Below are positions 7,797-17,042 of a stretch of DNA of 64,000 nucleotides, in pieces. The DNA is from Ganoderma boninense (taxonomy: Eukaryota > Basidiomycota > Agaricomycetes > Polyporales > Polyporaceae). Location: positions 357,967-421,966 of the forward strand of contig CM035315.1 in assembly GCA_002900995.3 (NCBI GenBank), in the 5' to 3' direction. How positions within the stretch are numbered: position 1 is the first letter of the stretch; the number at the start of each line of letters is the position of its first letter. A program made the position numbers and the translations under genes. The notes beneath the pieces were generated by a model. The model had not been told where the DNA came from, did no database searches, and saw only the letters and a list, made by a program, of their open reading frames with translations.

Positions 7797-10037
7797 TCAG
7801 GGAGCATAAACCGCAATCAGGCGATGGATAAACCCACGGCCATTAGCTGTCGCAATGACGATGTCAAGCACCACCATGCGGCCATCGAAACAAGGGTCGG
7901 TATTGACCTGTTGGGCATGGATGGAGCGCCGGACACCGACAATGACTCCCCACTTCCCGCCATGGCCCTGTGGGAGAGGGCGCCCCAGAGATTTGTATTT
8001 GTGGTAGTCCGGTGCTCGAACGCAGTGCGATGCAGAATGCGAAGACTTGGTTTCATTGATGACCCAAATATGCGGGGCGTGAGCAGCAAACATATCAGAG
8101 ACCGCGGCTTGCTTGGCAACGTTCGCAAGCCCGTTACAATTGATGGAGATGACAGACAAGGGGTCAGAAAGGGACGAGGCATGGGCCGCAGGCACCATTG
8201 TGGTGACGAAATACAGTAGGAACACGAAGGCGAGGAGCGAGACGCGCAGGCACTTGAGAGAGGCGGATACACGAGGAGGGCAGCGAGACAACAGAAGGGG
8301 CATTGTGCGAGAAGGGAAGTGCGTAGATCGTGCTTCAGTCACTACGTAGGTGTAACGTAATACGGGCTCATTACTGGGCCGCGAAGACGTAGACCTATTA
8401 GTGAAGGAAGGGGAAGGCGTGAGTGCCTCGTTGCTCACCTGGGACACTTCCATGGGAGTAACGCCCGCGCCCTGATTTGCATGGCCGTCGGAAGCTAGGG
8501 GAGCAGAAGATGGCGCAGTGGGTGCCGCACTCGGTGCCGGCGGTGCGGAGGTGTTGTTGGGCAGAGAAGGCTCAGCCTGCTGGCCGAGGCTTTCACCGCG
8601 GGGTGCAATAGGGGGCGGTGGGAGGGCAGTAGAGGTGGCCCCGGGAGCGTTAGCCAGAGCACAATTGAGGTTGGTAGTAATGGCATCTTGCTGAGCCCGG
8701 AGGCGGTCCGCACGAAGTCGCCTATCAATCAGGTCCTCCTCACACTGTCGCAGGCGCTGTAGGTTACGCTGGCGAACGTCGTCCAGAAGGGAGTCAAACA
8801 GGAGCATCGTCTCGCACTGGTTCCGCTCATTCCGAAGGTCGCTAATTGCCATCTCGGCCTGGACAAGCTGCACAGAACAGGCATGGAGGGCGACGAGGGT
8901 GGACATGGCTGTGAGGGAGCCCTCGAGTCGTCCGCCGAGGGAGGCGACCGCGTTGCCCGTGCGCTCGGAGATAGTAAACATTGTCTGCATGGCTTCCACT
9001 CCTTGAGTGCGAACGGCGTCAATTTCGTTACGCAGCTGGGCCAACTCGGTGGAGGTGCGCTCGGAAGTAGCTGAGTGAGCAAAGAGGCCACTGGAATTGA
9101 GGCCGTAGAGAAGGCCCGGCTGGAGGGCAGATGGATGATACCGTCCGACAGGGTCATAGTCAAGGAAGTCGGTCAGAGCGGGGAGGCTGTCTGCCACACG
9201 GACCGTGGTGTCCCAGTCGAGTAGGACTGCCGTGTATACCTCTCCCTCCAACTCCATGCGGCTGTGCGCAATTGGGTTTTGATTGTCAGGTCGTGGACAG
9301 TACGCGCGAATGAACTTGTCGAGTGTGGGCTTGGCGCACTGCCAGTCCCGACAGCTGAGGATCGCGACCTGGTACCCGTAGCACAGGATGAGAAACCGAG
9401 GGCGTCCCGGGTAGTAGGTCTTCCCCTTGATAACAGGTGGAGAGGTGCAGACGGCGGCGACATGCGCGGGATCGAGAAGGTCGACAGTAACGCGCCAGGA
9501 TCCACCAGGGCGAGAGACATAGCTGGCAAGGACAGAGAATCCCTTGCGAGCGAACCAGGAGTTAAGGAGGCCACTCACCTCCTGTGCGTTGCCCTGGTCA
9601 GCTGCTGCAAACGAGATTCGCCGTGTTCTGTCCGGCCCAGCCTGAGTTCTCCAGAGAATTCTGATATCTGGGAAGCACCTTTGAAGGGTTTGACGTACGT
9701 CCTGGAGGATGTCGGCCTGCGGATACGGGACAAGCTGGGGGTCGAGCGAGAGGTAGGCGTAGTCGAGAGCCTTCTGAGTATCGGCCGAGCGAACGCTCAG
9801 CACCCGAAGGACGCTGTTGCGCTCATCTGTGACGGGGGTCAATGACCGGACTTCTTGCAAGAGGCGTCGAAGGTGTTCTGCAGCGGACTGCGGGGAGCCC
9901 CTATCCAGCCCGTAGACGGTGAGTTCTATCCCTTCGTACGCGACAGGCGGACTCGTCTCCGGCGACTCCGGAGAAGGCGACCGTTCAATGTCGATAAGCG
10001 TTGGGCGAGCAGGAGGTTCAGGTAGCCGCAGGCACAT
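7797..10037 (-). CDS. LINE N-terminal protein with coiled coil and endonuclease start
   Basis: 746 codons from ATG at 10037. The N-terminal part has a Pro/Ser-rich start and a globular region of about 300 residues without a motif I can name. Residues about 330-470 are charged and heptad-like (L-R-N-E-I-D..., L-R-Q-C-E-E-D-L-I-D-R-R-L), probably a coiled coil. A Pro/Ala/Ser linker follows. A strongly hydrophobic stretch (S-L-L-A-F-V-F-L-L-Y-F-V) comes directly before the endonuclease start (S-V-I-S-I-N-C-N-G-L, later I-N-E-T-K-S). The domain is of the exonuclease-endonuclease-phosphatase fold that nicks target DNA. The TGA at 7797 cuts the domain after V-Y-A-P; the same frame continues beyond it. 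No CCHC knuckles were seen. Confidence 0.8.
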   Translation of the reverse strand: MCLRLPEPPARPTLIDIERSPSPESPETSPPVAYEGIELTVYGLDRGSPQSAAEHLRRLLQEVRSLTPVTDERNSVLRVLSVRSADTQKALDYAYLSLDPQLVPYPQADILQDVRQTLQRCFPDIRILWRTQAGPDRTRRISFAAADQGNAQEVSGLLNSWFARKGFSVLASYVSRPGGSWRVTVDLLDPAHVAAVCTSPPVIKGKTYYPGRPRFLILCYGYQVAILSCRDWQCAKPTLDKFIRAYCPRPDNQNPIAHSRMELEGEVYTAVLLDWDTTVRVADSLPALTDFLDYDPVGRYHPSALQPGLLYGLNSSGLFAHSATSERTSTELAQLRNEIDAVRTQGVEAMQTMFTISERTGNAVASLGGRLEGSLTAMSTLVALHACSVQLVQAEMAISDLRNERNQCETMLLFDSLLDDVRQRNLQRLRQCEEDLIDRRLRADRLRAQQDAITTNLNCALANAPGATSTALPPPPIAPRGESLGQQAEPSLPNNTSAPPAPSAAPTAPSSAPLASDGHANQGAGVTPMEVSQVSNEALTPSPSFTNRSTSSRPSNEPVLRYTYVVTEARSTHFPSRTMPLLLSRCPPRVSASLKCLRVSLLAFVFLLYFVTTMVPAAHASSLSDPLSVISINCNGLANVAKQAAVSDMFAAHAPHIWVINETKSSHSASHCVRAPDYHKYKSLGRPLPQGHGGKWGVIVGVRRSIHAQQVNTDPCFDGRMVVLDIVIATANGRGFIHRLIAVYAP

Positions 10038-10139
10038 GGTTGGTGACGGGGAGGGTGGGGATAGGGGTTAACCAGAGGCGACGGCGAGAACGGAACGGCT
10101 GCCGAAATACTGACAGGCGATAAGGGCGGGTCGGATACA

Positions 10140-10258
10140 AACAGAGGCAGAGAAGAGGTAAAGGTAGAGGTAGAGGTAGAGGTAGAGGTAGAGGTCGAGG
10201 CCGAGAAAATGTTGTCGTGGTGGTGGTGGTGGTGGTGGTGGGTGGTGGTGGCGGTTTA
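10140..10258. repeat. Hexanucleotide and TGG microsatellites in the LINE leader
   Basis: A GGTAGA-type hexamer array (about 10155-10198) is followed by a TGG/GTGG array (about 10214-10255). On the LINE strand they read as CCTCTA and CCA repeats, a pyrimidine-rich leader just upstream of the first ATG. Confidence 0.8.
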
Positions 10259-10310
10259 AGCGCGTAGGTTCGAAAATGAGCGCCAATGGAGCACGGGAAA
10301 GGCCGGGCTA

Positions 10311-10836
10311 TTCCGACTGACGCCGACCTCGACATTCCAGCTGCAGCCAGACGTGCATGTTGTGCACACGGCTTGGTCCCAGCGTATACGGTACGGTCTT
10401 TTGCTCTCCTCTTGGTATGGCCCTCACTGCACTGCTTCCACCATTTCTACACTGACTACAATGGAAATATCGCTTGGACCTCTCTCTGGAAACCCAGACT
10501 CAATGGATGTAAATGCTCAGCACCGCGGCCAAGGCTCAGCTTTCCCGGGACTTACAGTTCTATTGTCGAACTCTTGAACAACTACTTCGTGACTTGGAGG
10601 GTGCCGGTGAGTGATTCTTACAGAATATACACCGGACAGAGTCTGGAATTCACGAACCAGCTTTTCGGTGAGCTGGTCTCATCGTCGCTGCCTTCCGCAT
10701 GGACATATATGCGTAAACGGCACTCCTCACCCCAGACCATCATCACCTCCGATCCATCACCAGCAAAGGAGCAAGTAAGGTCCCTCTCTTCCGCACAGGC
10801 TACACTCTGACTCATTGGACGGGTCACTTCACAGAC
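10311..10836 (+). other. Region between the LINE and the interrupted gene
   Basis: Plus-strand ORFs up to 174 codons start at 10286, but they have mixed composition and no recognisable domain. I expect this to be the promoter side of the gene that starts at 10837. No other feature is supported. Confidence 0.3.
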
Positions 10837-10944
10837 ATGTCGACACCTCTGAACGACGACGTCTTGCTATCCATCCTATCCGTCTCTCCTCTCAAAACCG
10901 CGACATCGATGATGGCTACCTGCAGTTTCCTATACCACGAAGGA
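10837..10944 (+). pseudogene. 5' stub (36 codons) of a gene cut by the TIR element
   Basis: ATG at 10837 opens M-S-T-P-L-N-D-D-V-L-L-S-I-L-S-V and ends ...C-S-F-L-Y-H-E-G exactly where the TIR element begins. The pattern (x-L-N-x-D-x-L-L-x-I-L-S ... C-x-F-L-Y-H-E-G) is the start of a leucine-rich, F-box-like protein family common in polypores. A paralogous start with the same layout lies at 26763 and is cut off by the assembly gap. The gene must have been interrupted by the insertion. Exons beyond the element (14979-15912) might be its remainder, but I cannot join them in frame. Confidence 0.55.
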
Positions 10945-11348
10945 CATCAGGAAAAACTGTTTGGTGTTGAGGCACCTTGAGGGACCGCCACACTCTACAG
11001 GCACCTCCAGACGCCTCAAGGCTCTCCAAGACACCTTCAAGGCACCTGGCCTCCTTCACAGTCCTTGCGCCGCTGTATGTACTTGTACTTCAAGTTTTGT
11101 TCAGAGCTACTCTTTGCAGATTGCTTAAACTGTTGCACACATGAATGCCACAGCGATTCATTTTATTCACTGTTGAGTGGCGAGACACATGGGAAACATT
11201 CAGATGTACTACTTGGGTACTGGTACTCAGACAAGACAGCGTAATACATCTATATCATTATGTCCCACACTACCTGGTGCCAATACCGTAGATTCAAGTT
11301 GAGTGCCGGGGTTGCCCTACAAACCTCATGTAGCCGGTAGCAGAATTA

Positions 11349-12640
11349 TCAACGATGGTCATTGAAGACAAAGCCGTTGTACTCACATTTCCGTTGCGCT
11401 AGCACCAGATCTTGCCGCCGTTGAACAACATGTCCACGACGTCGCTGAGGAGCATCCGAGGCGGAACATGGGAGAAGTTGATTGGGGATCACCGAAAGGG
11501 ATCTGACCTGGACAAGCATGAAGGACTCGACTACATATGTGCATCGCGAGCTGGGGCGCATCGGATGAACCGGGCACGACCGGAGAATTGTTACCGCGGG
11601 GTTGGTTTGTGGGCAGGGATGTGCAAAAATGGTGACAACACTCACCTCCTGATGTCCCTCCATCACACAATGCGCGACCATGTCCCAGCCTTCCCTCCGT
11701 GGGCAGACCTCCTAGTCTGGAACACGAGTCCGGCTCCAGAGGCGGGCAGCACCAGCGGCGTCAAGGTGGCTGAGGAAGTTGTTGATGATTGGCTGAGCGA
11801 GTTTGTGATGGGCGCGCTTGTTAGACGCAACGTCGGGGGGCTTGCCAGACTGGTGGAGCGAAATGGGGATGCGCCAAGATGAGATGAATTCTGTGACTGG
11901 GGGCTGACGGTTCCATCTTGCAGGGCAGCGTTTCGTTGACCGGTGTGGTGGGATCCAGTTAGCCAGCCAGAGCAGAATGGAGAGAGAGGAGGAACAGAAT
12001 AGCAGCGGTAGGCGGCGGACAGGAGCCGGACTGGGAGAAGACCAGGGACGATGCTGCGTGTTGACGCACACACTCGGGAATCGGTGGCAGTGGGCACACA
12101 TTGCTGGGACTGGGGAGGGGGAGAGGGTGCTGGTTGGGATATCAAGGTGGCGGCGTGGAAGTAGCGGTGTGGGCTGAGATAAATCGGGAGGATGAGAGAA
12201 CGAGTGCGCGTCCTCGGTGTTTGTCGAAAACGCTTGCCGTTCAGTCAGGCGCCGGCACGAACGTGCCGGCACCTGACCATGTCCACATTCGGAAGTGGCT
12301 GCAGGAGCGCAGGACAAAGGGGGGTGGGGCCGGAGTGTGCGGTCGGAGGGCGGAGTCGGAGGACAGAGTCTGCGCGTATTGGGGCTGAGCGTGGAGGACG
12401 AATAGTGAGTAATTCTTCTGAATGCACACTCACCGGGACAATGCTTACCTGCCGTGCATCCCGACCTTTCATCCCAACTCCGAGTCTTGCAGTGTGAGTG
12501 CCGTGTTTTGTCTTGCAGGGCGGAGGTTCACTGACTGGCGGGATGAAGAGAAAACACAACCAGCCAGCCAGGGTTCTGGAGAGAGAAGAACACGGGAGAG
12601 GAGGAGAACGGGAACGGTGGCGGCGACAAGGAGATGAGGC
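11349..12640 (-). other. Second half of the TIR element, exon-like but unassigned (right copy)
   Basis: Mirror of 3967-5260. The Ser/Thr/Pro-rich frames run on the minus strand (11663-12145, 11712-12317). The opposite-strand frame of 156 codons (11412-11882) is also kept open. No domain was recognised and no start or end can be fixed. Confidence 0.35.
12244..12277. repeat. GC-rich hairpin repeat 2 (right copy)
   Basis: GTCAGGCGCCGGCACG and CGTGCCGGCACCTGAC around AA, with one mismatch in the stem. It is the counterpart of 4333-4366, from which it differs by two substitutions. Confidence 0.75.
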
Positions 12641-12643
12641 AGA

Positions 12644-12736
12644 CTGAGGAGACAAGGCGATAGGTTAGGTGCTGAGGATGGTTGCCGCAGCAACCCAACC
12701 ATCCTCAGCGCCTAACCCATCGCTTTGTCTCCTCCG
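12644..12736. repeat. Central inverted repeat of the TIR element (right copy)
   Basis: Counterpart of 3874-3966. The arms contain CTGAGGATGGTTG and CAACCATCCTCAG around GCCGCAGCAACC-like centre sequence. Confidence 0.65.
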
Positions 12737-13085
12737 TCCACCTCACAGCGGCGACTGGTGTCTCGCTGCTCCTCCTCCTCATCGCAGTCTCTTGCATGCC
12801 GATTCAGCGACCCACCGTTGTCACATCTTGCGTTCACTCTGTTCTACTCTGCTCTGCCCCACCCATTACCCCATTCTCGGCTTCTCTCGGGTCGCTGCAC
12901 GCCTCCCCCCACCCCCAAGATCCCGCTCAAGGCCGAGTTTGAGGCGTAGAGGTCTGGTGGGGCTCCTTGATTCGAGAGCGTAAGGTACGTTGTTGTTCTC
13001 CCCCTCTCTCAGCCATCTCTTGCGTTCTCTGTCCCTGGGATGCTCATGTTGAATAACGAACCACTTCTATTTCAGGAAGTGGTGG

Positions 13086-13111
13086 GGCGCTGGCACGTCC
13101 GTGCCAGCGCC
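13086..13111. repeat. GC-rich hairpin repeat 1 (right copy)
   Basis: GGCGCTGGCACG and CGTGCCAGCGCC around TC. It is the counterpart of 3499-3524 and lies within a possible upstream exon (13076-13150) of the GATA-like gene. Confidence 0.75.
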
Positions 13112-13292
13112 AGACCTGCCGCCAACAATATCGGCAAAAAAGGTTGTATGGTGAGTTATCACCCTGCTCTCCTTTGTTTCGCATTCCTTTCGTCCTGCCC
13201 ACTGCTGTTATCATTACCCTCTTGCGTTGCTCTTTTCCCTCGGCAGCATCCCTTGTTTCTCCCTGTCTCGTCCACGCGCATTCTTGTCGCAG

Positions 13293-14294
13293 ACTGCGTC
13301 CCTTGCCCCTCCTTGCCCCAACTCTGTGGGTCAGCGCATTTGCCGGCAATGCGGCCTGCCTGGGCGGTACAAGGAGGGCAAGTGTGTGGAGAAGTGGGGT
13401 CCTGGTCCGGAGGGACCTGGCACGGTGTGCGACAGGTGCGCCCGCTGAATCTTACCGTTATTTTTTTGTGATTTGACCGCCCGCACGCGCAGGTGCCACA
13501 AGAAGATGAAGCGCGTCGAGCGCCGCGGGACCCTTGACAGCCAGAGCATGGCGGCGATGCACCACCAGCCGGCCGTGATCCACCCCTCTGGCGCGCCTCA
13601 AGCGGCCCCGGGCTCCCTCACGAACGGACGCATAGGCAGGTCTGACTGGCATGTGCACCGCACAGACACGGTGATGGTGCACCCATCGTCGCAGAGCCAC
13701 ACGTGCCTCAGGCCCAGCGGAACGCACATCCTGTTGTCGCGGAGCGGCTACGTGCGTCACGAATGGGACCGCGACTGTGAGCAAGGTGCCTCCTCTTACC
13801 ACCCCTCGTATGTGCCCTCCCGCTCATCTCAACGCAGTCCCACCCCTCCCGGGATCGCTACTCTTCCAGGTTCGAGCGCCAATGAGGACGACGCATACAA
13901 TGACCGCACGCACCACCACTCATCGGCGGGCCACGCGCACGCCACTCAGCACGCCATGAACGGACACGGAAACGGGGGTGGCAGCAGCCGGTCTGCTAGC
14001 CACTCGCCCACGATGAACTCGCACTCGGCCATGGGTGCACAGAACTTGACGTCGGCAAGAGGCTCACCCCGTGGGTCGGATGGCAAGTTGAAGTCGTCGG
14101 ACCTGATGGACGTCGATGCGGACAGCGAGGAGGTCAACACGGATGCAGATGGCGATGCGGAGGCTGACGCGGACGCGGATGAGGTGGATGCTGACCCCGA
14201 TGCTGACCCCGAGGCAGAGCTGCTCGAGGCGGTCGACGCAGCTGAGGCAAACAACGCGACAGACGAGGAGTGGCTGAAGAAGGAGGATGCGTAG
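13293..14294 (+). CDS. GATA-like zinc-finger protein carried by the TIR element (right copy)
   Basis: Three exons splice in phase: 13293-13435, 13493-13785 and 13870-14294 (introns GTGCGC..CAG and GTGCCT..CAG). The zinc site is C-R-Q-C, a 25-residue loop that has an extra Cys and K-W-G-P-G-P-E-G-P-G-T-V, then C-D-R-C. Its core resembles the W-R-R-G-P-x-G-P segment of GATA fingers. A basic patch (K-K-M-K-R-V-E-R-R) follows, as in DNA-binding GATA tails. The C-terminal third is His/Ser/Gly-rich and ends with about 45 residues of Asp/Glu/Ala (D-A-D-A-D-E-V-D-A-D-P). Kept introns show capture at DNA level, not through mRNA. An upstream exon (13076-13150) is possible; the true start is not fixed. 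A host GATA gene is the likely source, but it is not in this window. Confidence 0.75.
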
Positions 14295-14978
14295 CGTTGG
14301 CATTCGGATCTCGAGGTTCCTGGCTGGCTGGACGCTGCTGTACGGTGCCATGGATGGTAGACTTCAAAGAAGTCTACAGTATGAAGATGTCGCATATGCG
14401 ACCGACGCACGCATGTTTTGTTACGATCCTCTATGCCCTATGTTATGACCCACCGCTCTCGGTCCCTCCCTGTCATTGTCACAGTGTCCACGCCATGTTG
14501 AGGATGGTTCTGGCTCTTACGTGTGATCTCTTGTGTATTGTCAGCTGCTGTTGCCGCTGGTCCTCTTGTCTGTCTACCTTGACCAGTCCTGTAAACTCTG
14601 TAGACCAGTACCGCTGTTGTAGCAAGCTTACGTTCCTAGCAATGAAATATACATGTTTTGTTTGCCTGTCTTTTAAGTATCTGAAGTGTATTCCTAATAA
14701 TTTTGGCTCTGTCCTGGGAGCCTTGAACAGTTCTCAAGGCTTCTCAAGGTGTCTTGAAGAAGCCTTCACCCCAAATTACACAGGTAGGTAAGTGTTGAAG
14801 GCACCTCAAGCACCTTGGCAACCTTGGAGCCTTGGGTGCCCTCAGGAACCGTGAGATGCCCTCACAGCCACTCAAGGCGCCCCAACGCTGAATACCTTTT
14901 TCCTGATGCAGACGGTCTCAGCGCCATATTGAGTTCGACTTCCTCCAATCCCACCGTGAGGCGAACCTTGCGCTGCAG

Positions 14979-15912
14979 CCCTGTCCAAAGACTGCACACC
15001 ATTTGGATGGAAGTGCCTCCAGAGGTACAAGGGGCCTCTTGTTGACCTTTGGGTGCTCGGTCTCGCGTGCCGCATACCCGAACTATTCCTCGAGGACACC
15101 CTATCCGAGCACCCACCCCTCGCTCTTGCAGATGTGCTCGCATACGTATGGTCGGAGTGTGTCATGATCACCTCCGAAGGCCACTCGCTGACCGACGTCC
15201 TTGGCAGCGGCTTCCTGGCTGCACTGCATAGCGATGGCGCCTCGGGCTTGACATCCTTGGCGTTCGTCATCGACCTCATGGCCGCCGACCGCGATCTTGA
15301 CATCGGTGGTATCATGGTGAGCCCCCCCCCCTGTATCTTCTTGTGGAGATGGCTAACTAGTAAGCATCCATCGCACTCCGTGCCCATCTCTCTCTGTAGA
15401 CCGATCTCGGGTCCGCGATTTCCGGTCTGCCACAGCTCTTAGACCTGCACTTCGCCGTGCGCGACATCAGCCTATCTGAGAAGGCAGCTGCGTCTCCCGC
15501 CTCCCCTGCCTCCGCGGACCCCGTCGACATTGTCTCATACCCCGCTGCACAAGCTCACGCTCCCAACCACAATGCGGGCGCGGAATTGGCGGAATCGGAT
15601 CTGAATCGCGCACCGCTCAGCATGGCGGAGCGCACGCTCGACGCCTTCGACATGTTCGCGTTCGTGCGCGGCCTGTGGAAGTCGATCCCCACCCTCCAAC
15701 ACACCATAATTGCGGTCAAGCGGCCGGTTCGGTGCGGCGGCAACGTGCGCGTCGCATGCATGGGCCACGACAGCCACATCTGTAGCGAGGTTATGCGCGA
15801 AATGCCGCACACGTACATGAACATGAACGCTTGCGTGGAGCTCAAGATGTCGCCCCCTACGCTTCGGGAGAAATGTGCGATGGTCGTGAAGCTGTGGGGC
15901 TTCCTGCGCTGA
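14979..15912 (+). CDS. 3' exons of an unidentified protein
   Basis: Two exons join in frame: 14979-15316 (after GCAG) and 15400-15912, with an intron of GTGAGC..GTAG. The product part is about 280 residues. It begins L-S-K-D-C-T-P-F-G-W-K, has leucine-rich stretches (L-V-D-L-W-V-L-G-L-A-C; L-G-S-A-I-S-G-L-P-Q-L-L-D-L-H-F) and ends ...V-V-K-L-W-G-F-L-R. It looks like the variable C-terminal part of an F-box/leucine-rich-type protein. The frame closes at a stop just upstream (about 14954), so earlier exons must exist or be lost. The TIR element lies only 70 bases upstream, so this may be the severed end of the gene whose start is at 10837. That link is inference. Confidence 0.55.
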
Positions 15913-16233
15913 ATGCGGTGTGGATGCTCGCGGACGGCCGCGTGAGCAGCATTTTCGAGAGGATCTGTTCGTGTGGACTAGGATCGCTAGGCCAGTTTCG
16001 CGACTCGTAGTTTTTCGACGTGCTGTTTCTGATCATGATCAGGGAGTGCTGGCAAGTGCTTGAGGTTCCCAGAAATGGGGATACTCATCTCGCGATCGTG
16101 GTCGCTGTTTGGTGTTGCGGAGCTGGGATGGCATAGGCATCTTGTTACCATTCTCGAGAGTAGCCCTGATCTGGCATTGATGGCTGCGATGGGATACTGT
16201 ATATCTCCAGGACTCTTACTGCACATATGTCCC
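15913..16233. other. Intergenic sequence
   Basis: No coding frame or repeat was recognised here. It ends in the target duplication of the MITE (ATATGTCCC, 16225-16233). Confidence 0.6.
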
Positions 16234-16671
16234 TAGGGAATAGCGGGGGGTAACCCCAGGGTGTTTGAGGTGACACCCCCTACCCTTACCCCCCAAACCC
16301 TTACCCCTGACTGGGGGGTGGGGGGTTTTCCAAGGGTACAAGTTTTCGACCCTTACCCTTACCCTTACATACCCTTATGCTATACCCTTGAAGATTTTGG
16401 CTGAAATCAGTACTAGATAGGCAAGATATATGCTCTACAAGGTGTCTACTACTGCTGTTAAGCAGCATTGATGCAAGCAAAGCAGTATAACCCTCAATAT
16501 ACAACTATATTCAAGAGTGCATTTCAATGTACTATTTCAAATACCCCTACAGCTATACCCCTGACCCTTGACTGGGGGGTAGGGGGGTCTGAACTGATGA
16601 CCCCTCACCCCTACCCTTGGATACCCTTACCCCTAACCCCCCAAAACCCCCATACCCCCTGCTATTCCCCT
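16234..16671. mobile_element. CCCTTACCC-rich hAT-like MITE
   Basis: 438 bp bounded by a 9-bp direct repeat ATATGTCCC (16225-16233 and 16672-16680). The ends are inverted: TAGGGAATAGCGGGGGGTA at the left, and the complement of AGGGGAATAGCAGGGGGTA at the right (16 of 19 match). Inside, both subterminal parts carry many ACCCTTACCC and CCCCTACCC units and a second inverted block with ACTGGGGGGTRGGGG. There is no ORF of note. An 8-9 bp duplication and TIRs starting TAGGG fit a non-autonomous hAT element. Confidence 0.8.
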
Positions 16672-17042
16672 ATATGTCCCGTGTTACACATTTCTCTCTG
16701 TGTATTCCACTGAGACCGGTGCAAATCACCCCCCATTCCGCTGGGACCTAGCTCTAGTGGAATACCAGACTCTATGGGGTTTACCACGTCCCGGCCTCTC
16801 CTGAACTGACATTTTCGAAATAAAGACTTCAAGAGTGGACTATTTTCAATGAATGCGTTAGAAGCAAAATCTGGAATTCCAGGACTGCCTTTTCCATGAG
16901 CCGTTCTCATCTTCACGGGGCCTTTGACATTCACGGACACGCATCGTAAAGGGTGTTCCTCACCCCAGGCCCAAGCTTGCAAACCTCTAGTAGTCGGCAG
17001 ATCAAACATTATTTCCGAAAATGAAAACATTTCTTTCCACTG

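Larger units (their letters stand above)
5665..10310 (-). mobile_element. LINE retrotransposon, 5' leader through reverse transcriptase
   Basis: This is the upstream two thirds of the LINE: a repeat-rich leader (about 10038-10310), a first long frame ending in an endonuclease domain, and the RT frame. The two frames are in the same register and are separated by a single in-frame TGA at 7797-7799, so the ancestral state was one long ORF. The 3.96 kb element interrupts the RT part at 5664. No LTRs flank the unit. The exact 5' end is uncertain. Confidence 0.85.
10945..14908 (+). mobile_element. 3.96 kb TIR element carrying a GATA-like gene, right copy
   Basis: Inverted duplicate of 1702-5664 with the same CATCAGGAAAAA ends and the same subterminal repeats. 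The two copies differ only by scattered single-base changes and 1-bp indels. Unlike the left copy, no clear target duplication is visible: the flanks are GA before and CA after. The insertion lies directly after the coding stub at 10837-10944. Together with the left copy it makes a palindrome centred near 8305. Confidence 0.85.

Noticed and set aside
16250..16660. Interstitial telomere tract
   Set aside because: The unit is CCCTTACCC, not CCCTAA, and TIRs plus a 9-bp duplication show a MITE.
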